Assembly (NCBI GenBank): GCA_003130835.1
Contig: QEXX01000016.1
Span: 43,950-107,949 of the forward strand
Reading direction: 5' to 3'
Length of the DNA: 64,000 nt
Source: Anaerolineae bacterium
GTDB taxonomy: Bacteria; Chloroflexota; Anaerolineae; Anaerolineales; UBA4823
The translations under genes were made by a program, and so were the position numbers. Shown here one piece after another: positions 9,345-17,632 of this stretch; the first letter of the stretch is position 1; the number at the start of each line of letters is the position of its first letter. The notes beneath the pieces are model-generated. The model made no database searches. It saw only the letters and a program-made list of their open reading frames with translations, and was not told the DNA's origin.

Positions 9345-12300
9345 GTGAACTTATCATCCCATATTTTGCGCAAAATCTGCGATCATGCTTCCGCAGCCGT
9401 AATGGTGTTAGACGCAAAGGGAAGGATCGCTCTCTTAAACGCCGCGGCTGAACGCCTGCTTGGAACTCCCCAGGTGCCTGTGCTAGGTCAACCGGTTGAC
9501 CAAATCCTTGAAATTTACCACCAAGAAGATCCCAATCAGCGATTGTTTTTCCCCATTCGTTCTCTGCTTGAGCAAGGTGAGACGATTGAGCGAGTGAATC
9601 ATGCCGTGCTAAAGACCAAGCAAGGTGTTGACATTCGAGCTGAAATTTCCCTATTGCCGTTTGATCAGCAAGGGCATAGCGGCGCTCTCCTTCTTATCCA
9701 TGAGGTCAATAAATCAATTGCCCCCATCCCCACCCCTTTCATTAACCAAGAGACTCTTCAAGCCTTGATTACCAACTTTCACCATGGAGTCACGGTTTTT
9801 GAATGGTTACGCGATGAATCAGGTCAGGTGATTGATTTTTCTTTGGTGGAATTCAATCCCAGTTTTGCTGCTCTAGTCGGATGCAACGCAAGTGAACTGC
9901 CCGGCTGCTCAAGTGCCCAAATTTTCAAAGACGATTCAAGCAACTTTCTTAAACAGTTTCTAAAGCTGCAGCAAGGCGCAGCTACAGTGCAATTTGAGGT
10001 CTTTTTCGCGCCTACCAGACGCTCTTTTCAAATTCTTGCCTTTCCGCTCGATAATGATCGCTTCGTCGCCGTATACAATGACAACACGCCCCTCAGACAG
10101 GCTCAACAAGCCTTAGAAAGAGGCGTGCAAATCTTTCAGAAGTTCATCCATACCGTTCAGGATGGCATTCTCATTGTCGATTTAAAAGGAAGGATTCAAC
10201 TTTGGAACGAGGCTGCTGAACGCATCTTCGGCTACCGTAGTGACGAGGTGTTGGGGAAAACGGTGGACGAGCTGATCATCCCTAAGGATCGGCAACGTTG
10301 GGTAGATGAACAATGGGCACAATTCATCCGACACGCAAAAGACAGCGGAGAAGGCATCACCCTTGAGTTTGAATGCCAAACCAAGCATGGAGAGTCCGTT
10401 CCGATCGAAGTTTCCATCTCCCTAGCTAACGTTGAAGAAGAATGGATGGCGATCGCGATTGTACGAGAGATTGGGGCACGGAAAGCCTTTGAACGCGCCA
10501 TCGAGCGCCGCGATGCGATTCTCACGGCGGTAAACTTTGTTGCCGAACGGCTGCTGCTTGCAAACCAATGGCAAGATGTCATTGACGACATCCTTAGGGA
10601 GCTTGGAGAGGCAACCAAAGTTGACCGCGTTTACTTGTTCAAGAACGATTCAGTTCCATTCGACGGCGATGTTTATGTCAGCCAAATTTATGAATGGACG
10701 GCTGCAGATATTCGTCCTCAAATGGATAACCCTGACTTGCAGCACCTGCCTCTGCGGCAGAGCGGCTTTGGACGCTGGCTTGAACGTCTCAGCAAGGGGG
10801 AATCCTTATATGGCTTAATTACTGAATTTCCAATCTCCGAGCAGGCAATTCTGGCTGATCAAGATATTCAATCTTTAGCTGTTGTGCCGGTCTTTTGTGC
10901 GTCGCATTGGTGGGGATTCTTGGGTTTTGACGATTGTCATAACCCTCGACCGTGGAGCCGGACAGAGATCGAAGCCCTGCGCACAGCAGCTAACCTGCTC
11001 GGCACAGCGATTCACCGCCAAACCATGAGTTGGCAAGTGCAAACCAGTGAGAAGAAGTACCAAGAATTGGTCGAACAATTACCGGTTGTGGTCTACACAG
11101 CCGTTGCAGACAAACATAGAACGCTGCAAGCTGATTATATCAGCCCAAACATGGTAGAGCTGTCTGGCTACACTCCTGAAGAGCTTATCAAAGACAATTA
11201 TTTATGGATCGAATGCATTCACTCTGAGGATCGCGCACAAGCCATTGCCACCTATAATCGTCACATCACCGAACAAACCGCTTGGGAGCAAGAGTATCGC
11301 ATCCTCCGCAAAGACGGCAACGTTGTTTGGGTAAAAGAACAGGCTCTTCCCATCCTCGATCCGCAGTCCAAACTTTTGAGAGTGCAAGGGGTATTTCAAG
11401 ACATCAGTCTAGAAAAACGCCGTCAGCTCGAGCAGCAAGCCATTGCCCTCGTCCATCAAGCGTTGCAAGGGGATGACCGGTTGCAACCCTTATTGGAACG
11501 TTTACTAGCCGCAGTCATTCACGCCATCCCTAACGGTGAAAAAGGCAGTATTCTGTTAAGAAACGGTGAAGATCAGTTAGCCTTTGGAGCGTTGTATGGC
11601 TATCAAGATGTACGCATCAGGAAAATCATTTTTCCCCTGCAAGCCGGTTATGCAGCCAAAGCCTTCCGTTCACGCCAAGCGCTGATTATCCAAGATGCTC
11701 GGGGAGATCCATCCATTCGCTTTGAAGGAGAAGTGGAGGAAATGAGACAAGTCCAAAGCGCCATTGCTGCTCCTCTGCTCCTTCACGATCAAGCCATTGG
11801 GGTTATCACTGTCGATAACTGCACTCGGAAGAACGCCTTCAGCCCCGATGATTTGCAGTTTCTCAACCATATTGCTTCAACGGCTGCCTTGGTGGTAGAG
11901 AATGTTCGTTTATTGGAGGAAGCCCGGCATCGGGTTAAGGAACTCGAAGTGATTGCTGGAGTGAGTTACGCGCTGCGCGCAGCCGACAATCACCTAGAAA
12001 TGGTTGAAGCAATTCTTGAGCACGTCCGTAGCGGACTTGGGATGAACACGGCTGCTTTGCGTTTATTTGATCCGCAAAACCAGCATCCTATTTGCGAAAA
12101 GGTTCAAGGCGACTATCACCACCTAGAAGAGTTTCTAAAAGCCTTTGGAAAGCAAACGATCACAGCGCTGCAGAAGAGTCGATCGGCGGTATTTATGGAA
12201 GAAGACGATTATGCAGGGCAAGAACCTTATCCCCGCCCTGCAATGGTAGCCATTCCGCTGATAGCTCAGGACGTTTATCTGGGTGAGCTATATGCCTGTC

Positions 12301-13505
12301 GGCGTAGCCAAATCTCAGCCCAAGAGCTACACCTACTGGAGATGATTGCGGATATTGCTGCCAATGCATTTTACCGCGCCCGCCTACACCAACAAACAGA
12401 AAAACAATTACAGCACCTATCCACACTCTTTAAGATTGATCAAGCGATCAGCAAACGGCACGATTTGAACGCCATTCTTGAGATCATTGTCCAAGAAGCC
12501 CACATACAGCTTGGCGGCGATGCCATTGCCATTCATCTCTACGATCCCCAAACCGAACAATTGACGTTTATTGCTGGGCATGGTTTTCGCACCGAATTGA
12601 TAAAAGAGATAACCTATTCGGTTAGAGAAGGCCGCTTCAAGACAACCCAAACCACCTTAGAATCCCTATACATTCCCAGTATTTTTCGGACAAACATTTC
12701 TACAACCCATACAAAACTTTTTTTAGAGGAAGGGTTCATCGCTTATGCTGCGACGCCCTTGTTGATCCAAAATCAACTGCGAGGGGTGCTTGAAGTCTTT
12801 CACCGCAAAGAATTTCAACCGCAAGAAGAGTGGAAGCGGTTGTTCGAAGCCTTTGCCAGCCAAGCAGCCATCGCCATCGATAACGCTCAAATGTTTGCCG
12901 ATATCCAACGCACCAATTTACAATTGTCAATCGCCTATGACGCCACCCTAGAGGGCTGGGCAAAAGCACTAGAATTGCGCGATGGCGAAACGTCCGGTCA
13001 TTCCAATCGGGTGACCGAGCTTACCCTGCATATTGCCGCTGAAATGGGCGTTCCCAACGATCAAATGATTCACATCTGGCGAGGAGCTCGCCTGCATGAT
13101 ATTGGTAAAATGGCTGTCCCAGATTCGATTTTGCTAAAACCCGCTCCGCTTAGTGAAGGTGAATGGGAGATTATGCGTCGCCATCCGGTCTACGCGTATG
13201 AGCTGCTTGCCCCAATCGAATATTTACGCCCTGCGCTAGATATCCCCTATTGCCATCACGAACGTTGGGATGGCAGCGGCTATCCACGCGGCCTAAAAGG
13301 CGAAGAAATCCCGCTAGCAGCGCGTATCTTTGCTGTGGTCGATGTTTGGGACGCCTTGACCAGCGATCGCCCCTATCGACCGGCATGGGACAAAGAAAAA
13401 AGCTTACAATATATTATAGAACAGCGCGGTAAGCAGTTCGATCCAGCAGTTGTGGATGTTTTTCTGCGAATTATCAAAGAACAAAATGACAAGGACAAAG
13501 GATGA
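9345..13505 (+). CDS. multi-PAS / multi-GAF sensor protein with C-terminal HD-GYP domain
   Basis: 1386 aa, GTG start; about four PAS-like and four GAF-like segments; RLHDIGKMAVPDSILLKP...HHERWDGSGYPRGLKGEEIPLAARIFAVVDVWDALTSDRPYR. Confidence 0.95.
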   Translation: MNLSSHILRKICDHASAAVMVLDAKGRIALLNAAAERLLGTPQVPVLGQPVDQILEIYHQEDPNQRLFFPIRSLLEQGETIERVNHAVLKTKQGVDIRAEISLLPFDQQGHSGALLLIHEVNKSIAPIPTPFINQETLQALITNFHHGVTVFEWLRDESGQVIDFSLVEFNPSFAALVGCNASELPGCSSAQIFKDDSSNFLKQFLKLQQGAATVQFEVFFAPTRRSFQILAFPLDNDRFVAVYNDNTPLRQAQQALERGVQIFQKFIHTVQDGILIVDLKGRIQLWNEAAERIFGYRSDEVLGKTVDELIIPKDRQRWVDEQWAQFIRHAKDSGEGITLEFECQTKHGESVPIEVSISLANVEEEWMAIAIVREIGARKAFERAIERRDAILTAVNFVAERLLLANQWQDVIDDILRELGEATKVDRVYLFKNDSVPFDGDVYVSQIYEWTAADIRPQMDNPDLQHLPLRQSGFGRWLERLSKGESLYGLITEFPISEQAILADQDIQSLAVVPVFCASHWWGFLGFDDCHNPRPWSRTEIEALRTAANLLGTAIHRQTMSWQVQTSEKKYQELVEQLPVVVYTAVADKHRTLQADYISPNMVELSGYTPEELIKDNYLWIECIHSEDRAQAIATYNRHITEQTAWEQEYRILRKDGNVVWVKEQALPILDPQSKLLRVQGVFQDISLEKRRQLEQQAIALVHQALQGDDRLQPLLERLLAAVIHAIPNGEKGSILLRNGEDQLAFGALYGYQDVRIRKIIFPLQAGYAAKAFRSRQALIIQDARGDPSIRFEGEVEEMRQVQSAIAAPLLLHDQAIGVITVDNCTRKNAFSPDDLQFLNHIASTAALVVENVRLLEEARHRVKELEVIAGVSYALRAADNHLEMVEAILEHVRSGLGMNTAALRLFDPQNQHPICEKVQGDYHHLEEFLKAFGKQTITALQKSRSAVFMEEDDYAGQEPYPRPAMVAIPLIAQDVYLGELYACRRSQISAQELHLLEMIADIAANAFYRARLHQQTEKQLQHLSTLFKIDQAISKRHDLNAILEIIVQEAHIQLGGDAIAIHLYDPQTEQLTFIAGHGFRTELIKEITYSVREGRFKTTQTTLESLYIPSIFRTNISTTHTKLFLEEGFIAYAATPLLIQNQLRGVLEVFHRKEFQPQEEWKRLFEAFASQAAIAIDNAQMFADIQRTNLQLSIAYDATLEGWAKALELRDGETSGHSNRVTELTLHIAAEMGVPNDQMIHIWRGARLHDIGKMAVPDSILLKPAPLSEGEWEIMRRHPVYAYELLAPIEYLRPALDIPYCHHERWDGSGYPRGLKGEEIPLAARIFAVVDVWDALTSDRPYRPAWDKEKSLQYIIEQRGKQFDPAVVDVFLRIIKEQNDKDKG

Positions 13506-14362
13506 ATTACCAAACGCTCATCTCACCCACCGAGCTTGCCAATCATTTAGACGATCCGAAATGGGCAATCATAGACTGCCGTTTTACCCTCGGCAACCCA
13601 GAGCGAGGCCGTCGGGATTACCTTGAAGGCCATATCCCAGGCGCAGTATATGTGCACTTAGAAGAAGAGATGTGTGCACCGGTTATTAAAGGAAAAAGCG
13701 GCCGACATCCCCTGCTTCCTCTTCAGGAGACCGTTCAGTTATTTTCCCGTTTAGGGATCGATCAAGAGGTACAAGTGGTCGCGTATGATGATTGGACACC
13801 GATCAGCGGGGCAGTGGCGGCGCGCTTTTGGTGGATGCTACGCTGGCTAGGTCATGAGCGGGTAGCTGTTTTAGATGGAGGTTGGCAGGCTTGGTTAAGA
13901 GCGCAGATGCCTACGGCATGCGGGCCAGAAAGACGCCAACCTCGCACTTTTCTTCCCAACCTGCATTTAGAAATCTATGCCAGTATGGCAGATGTCAAAG
14001 CTGCGCTGCTTTATCCCACTTGGAAAGTGTTCGACTCTCGTACGGCGGATCGCTACCGAGGCGAAAACGAAACCATTGACCCGGTAGCAGGGCATATTCC
14101 AGGCGCAATCAATGCTCCTTATACCGAAAACGCCACTCAAGAAGGAACCTTTCGCTCTGTCGAAGAGTTGCGTCAACGCTTTAGGACCTTACTGGGTGAC
14201 ACCCCCGCCCGAAAAGCAATTTTCTACTGCGGTTCGGGGGTTACTGCAGCCGTAAATGTGCTGGCGGTCAAACAGGCCGGTTTGGGAAATGCCCGTTTGT
14301 ACGTTGGATCGTGGAGTGAATGGATCACCGATGCGGAAAACCCAGTTGCTCACAACGGATAA
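13502..14362 (+). CDS. thiosulfate/3-mercaptopyruvate sulfurtransferase (tandem rhodanese)
   Basis: 286 aa; two rhodanese halves; active-site loop FYCGSGVTA; ATGA overlap with the upstream sensor gene. Confidence 0.92.
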   Translation: MNYQTLISPTELANHLDDPKWAIIDCRFTLGNPERGRRDYLEGHIPGAVYVHLEEEMCAPVIKGKSGRHPLLPLQETVQLFSRLGIDQEVQVVAYDDWTPISGAVAARFWWMLRWLGHERVAVLDGGWQAWLRAQMPTACGPERRQPRTFLPNLHLEIYASMADVKAALLYPTWKVFDSRTADRYRGENETIDPVAGHIPGAINAPYTENATQEGTFRSVEELRQRFRTLLGDTPARKAIFYCGSGVTAAVNVLAVKQAGLGNARLYVGSWSEWITDAENPVAHNG

Positions 14363-14418
14363 GTCTTATCCGTTCTAGCCATGGCTGGGTTACAGATAGA
14401 ATACTCGAGGTACAAAAT

Positions 14419-14457
14419 GGCACTAGGACAACCTTAAAGTTGAGTTGTCCTAGTGCC
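14419..14457. terminator. bidirectional hairpin between convergent genes
   Basis: GGCACTAGGACAAC ... GTTGTCCTAGTGCC, perfect 14-bp stem. Confidence 0.75.
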
Positions 14458-14486
14458 GCTTCTTCCCCTAAAGCTTGCTATTGATC

Positions 14487-15410
14487 CTAGTTGGGATGAA
14501 TCACTGCAAGCGATTCTTTGACAATCAAGGTAGAGCAAGGACAGTAGTGCAATAATTTGCGAGGTAACGATCCTAATTGCCACGTATGCCCTTTGCTCAA
14601 GCCGCGTGCGCCTAGCACAACCAGGTCAATCGCCACTTTTGACACATAGTCTCGAATCTGTTCGCATGGGTCACCTTGTAGCAAGACTGCCCGCGTTGGC
14701 AATTCGTGCTTTTCTAGAATCAAGGTTGCCCGGCGCAGGATTTGATCCGCATCTGGTAGCAATCCGGTTTTGGTTTTCCCGTTGCCGTTGGGCTTGGGTT
14801 GTTGCAAAGCCTCTCGGTCGATCGGCTGCATGGCAAGCGTGGGGGTCACATGGACGATATGAATCTTTGCTCCATCGGGCAATGGAAACTTACCCAAGTA
14901 CTCAGCAGCTGCTTCTGCGTGAGAGGAGCCATCGGTAAAGAAGCCAATGTTGCGCAAACCTCGATAAGGTTCTCGGAAGACTAACACCGGGCGATGAATC
15001 TGTTCCACCACTTTCTCAACCACACCCCCTAACATCACCCCCAAAGCATGATGTAAACCGTTTGCGCCTAAAATCACCAAGTGAGGCGAAAGCTCTTCTG
15101 CCACTTGCAGAATTACCTCAGCCGCAGAGCCCTCTTTCAACATCGTGCGAGCGCAGAGCTCTGCTTGCTCAAGACGTTGGCGAGTCTGTTCGAGGCTGGC
15201 TTCTCGAAAAAGGACGTTTTTCTTTTCTGTTTGGCTAACCACCGATAGCACAGTTACAGTGCAGTTATAAAGCGGCAAATCCACTAAGAGATCCACAGCA
15301 GCCAAAACGTCCGGTGAACCATCATCGGCGAGTAAAATGCTAAGGTATCGGCGATACGGATGAAGCGTGACCCTTCGAATCGGTTGAGGGAAATCATATT
15401 CTCGGCTCAT
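14487..15410 (-). CDS. tandem universal stress protein (UspA) family
   Basis: ORF 14487..15467 trimmed to MSREYDFPQ; ILLADDGSPDVLAA and VVLGARGLSKGHTWQLGSLPRKLLHYCPCSTLIVK. Confidence 0.88.
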   Translation of the reverse strand: MSREYDFPQPIRRVTLHPYRRYLSILLADDGSPDVLAAVDLLVDLPLYNCTVTVLSVVSQTEKKNVLFREASLEQTRQRLEQAELCARTMLKEGSAAEVILQVAEELSPHLVILGANGLHHALGVMLGGVVEKVVEQIHRPVLVFREPYRGLRNIGFFTDGSSHAEAAAEYLGKFPLPDGAKIHIVHVTPTLAMQPIDREALQQPKPNGNGKTKTGLLPDADQILRRATLILEKHELPTRAVLLQGDPCEQIRDYVSKVAIDLVVLGARGLSKGHTWQLGSLPRKLLHYCPCSTLIVKESLAVIHPN

Positions 15411-15677
15411 ATCACTACTCCTTTTTGTCAACTTTCCGCTGGACATCTTCCACCTCCTACGGAACAAAAAACGCCTGCTTACACTTCACCCATTGCGTCC
15501 GTCAGCCGGAACCAATGGCAGCATACCAGGCACACAAGGAGTAGTTTAGTCGATTTTTGCTGCCAGGGCCTTGTGGGCCTGGCAATCTTTTCTATTCCTA
15601 ACTATAGCAGATTATTAAGAAGATTTCAATATTATTAACATCCATTAACTTTATTACCTTGATCACAAAGTAAAGAA

Positions 15678-15714
15678 AACGCCTGTGAGATGAAGACTCA
15701 TGCTCACAGGCGTT
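15678..15714 (-). terminator. intrinsic terminator downstream of etfA
   Basis: AACGCCTGTGAG...CTCACAGGCGTT stem followed on the minus strand by TTCTTTACTTT. Confidence 0.75.
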
Positions 15715-15735
15715 CAGCGCACGATTGGGTCGGTT

Positions 15736-16722
15736 TTACTTACCGAGCCGTTTCTTGAATTCTTCCGTCAGGGCAGGCACAATCTCAAACAAATCTCCTA
15801 CCACACCATACTTGGCGAGGTTGAAGATCGGTGCATCCTTATCTTTATTAATCGCCACAATCACTTTAGAGGTACGCATGCCGGCTTGGTGTTGCACTGC
15901 TCCAGAGATGCCGCAGGCGATATACAGGTCAGGAGAGACCACTTTTCCGGTCTGACCGACCTGATGAGAATAAGGGATCCAACCTGCATCTACAGCGGCG
16001 CGGCTAGCACCGACAGCCCCACCAAGCACTTTCGCCAAAGCTCGCAGCGGCTCAAAGCCTTGCGGACCATTAACCCCACGGCCACCGGAGACGATAATGG
16101 CGGCACCATCAACGGAAACCTCGCCCTCCTCAACCACATAGTCCACCACCTTCGTGGTTAACTGATCTTCACTCAACACTGGGGCGACCTTCGTGACATT
16201 GCCGCTTTTCCCGGCGCCGCTCTGTGGTAGCGGAAATGCCCGCACGCGCACGCTCACCAATAGCGGCTGCCCTTTCTTTGCCACTTCATTGCATAACAAC
16301 TTTCCGGCATAGACCGGGCGAGTGACCACGACACCACCATCCTTCACCTCTATTCCCACAGCATCCACAATCACGCCGCTGCCGAGGTCGATCGAGGCAT
16401 AAGCGAATAAATCGCGCACGCGCGTGCTGGCAGTGCCAATGACAACCTGCGGTCGCGCTTCCCCCAGAACCTTTGCAAATACAGCCGCATAGGGTTCAAC
16501 CCGAAAGTCTAGCAGGCTAGCATCATCACAAAGGACCACTTCATCCACGCCATAATCGAAAGCTTGTTGGGCTATCCCTTCCACCCCGCTGCCAATTGCT
16601 AAGGCTGTCACGCCGCTTCCCAACTGGCTTGCAACCATTTTGGCTGCACTGACCGCTTCCCAAGCGGAGGGAGTAGCTTGTCCTTTGAATTGATCGATAT
16701 AAACCCAAACTTGATTTGCCAT
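15736..16722 (-). CDS. etfA: electron transfer flavoprotein alpha subunit
   Basis: ORF 15736..16755 trimmed to MANQVWVYIDQF; SGGRGVNGPQGFEPLRALAKVLGGAVGASRAAVDAGWIPYSHQVGQTGKVVSPDLYIACGISGAVQH. Confidence 0.97.
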   Translation of the reverse strand: MANQVWVYIDQFKGQATPSAWEAVSAAKMVASQLGSGVTALAIGSGVEGIAQQAFDYGVDEVVLCDDASLLDFRVEPYAAVFAKVLGEARPQVVIGTASTRVRDLFAYASIDLGSGVIVDAVGIEVKDGGVVVTRPVYAGKLLCNEVAKKGQPLLVSVRVRAFPLPQSGAGKSGNVTKVAPVLSEDQLTTKVVDYVVEEGEVSVDGAAIIVSGGRGVNGPQGFEPLRALAKVLGGAVGASRAAVDAGWIPYSHQVGQTGKVVSPDLYIACGISGAVQHQAGMRTSKVIVAINKDKDAPIFNLAKYGVVGDLFEIVPALTEEFKKRLGK

Positions 16723-16735
16723 AGCTTTACCCTCT

Positions 16736-17530
16736 CTAGATAACCTTTTCGGCAATAAGTTTATCCGCTAGCTTGGCAGCGATTTCTTGTGGACTGCTGC
16801 CTTCGATCCACTCAACTTTGGTCTCTTTGACCGGCATTGGGTAAATCTCAGGCCAGGCGACAAAGGCACCGTTAGCGCCAACCTGAGCGGCATCCAGACC
16901 CAAATCGGCTACACCCCATGAAGGAATGGTAGCTTTTGAGGCTTTACGGATGCCCATAAACGACGGATAGCGTGGCTCATTGATCCCTTTTATGACGCTA
17001 ACCACGGCTGGCAGTTTGGCTGTGCAAACCTGACGACCTTCTTCCATAAATCGCTCGACCTTGATCGTCTTTGCGCTTGGATCAATTTCGTGGATTTTGA
17101 TCACTTGCGTTAAGACAGTCCAACCCAGATGGCGGCCGAGCATGGCTGCCGTCAAGCCAGTGTCGCCATCAATCGCTTGCTTCCCCAGTAAGACCAAATC
17201 GACATCGCCAAGCTTTTGAACCGCTTTCGCAAGGGTCAATGCCGTGGCAGAGGCATCCGAGCCTTTGAGAGCTGGATCGGTAATCAAGTAAGCTTCATCA
17301 CACCCAACGGCAAGACAAGTCTTGAGGGCTTCAACCGCGCTTTCGGGACCCATCGTAATCGCCGTGGCTTTCCCGCCAAATTTTTCCTTGAGTAAGAGGG
17401 CTTCTTCATAAGCATATTCATCCCAAGGGTTTACAATGAGAGGTGAGTCTCCCCAGGTCACATGTGAGTCAACCACTTGCAGTTTCGCAGCCGTATCCGG
17501 CACTTGTTTGACACAAACTACAATGTTCAA
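16736..17530 (-). CDS. etfB: electron transfer flavoprotein beta subunit
   Basis: 264 aa; MNIVVCVKQVPDTA, VNPWDEYAYEEALLLKE, LLGKQAIDGDTG. Confidence 0.97.
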   Translation of the reverse strand: MNIVVCVKQVPDTAAKLQVVDSHVTWGDSPLIVNPWDEYAYEEALLLKEKFGGKATAITMGPESAVEALKTCLAVGCDEAYLITDPALKGSDASATALTLAKAVQKLGDVDLVLLGKQAIDGDTGLTAAMLGRHLGWTVLTQVIKIHEIDPSAKTIKVERFMEEGRQVCTAKLPAVVSVIKGINEPRYPSFMGIRKASKATIPSWGVADLGLDAAQVGANGAFVAWPEIYPMPVKETKVEWIEGSSPQEIAAKLADKLIAEKVI

Positions 17531-17632
17531 TTCTGACCTCCTTTATTCTCAATTGTAAGTGTATATCGAATCGGGAGGGAGCTTCAGCGTCCCTGTCCAA
17601 CTGCAGGCTCCCTCTTTTCTCCTAATTACATT

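Noticed and set aside
15700-16161. 153-aa plus-strand ORF
   Set aside because: Antisense to etfA and its terminator.
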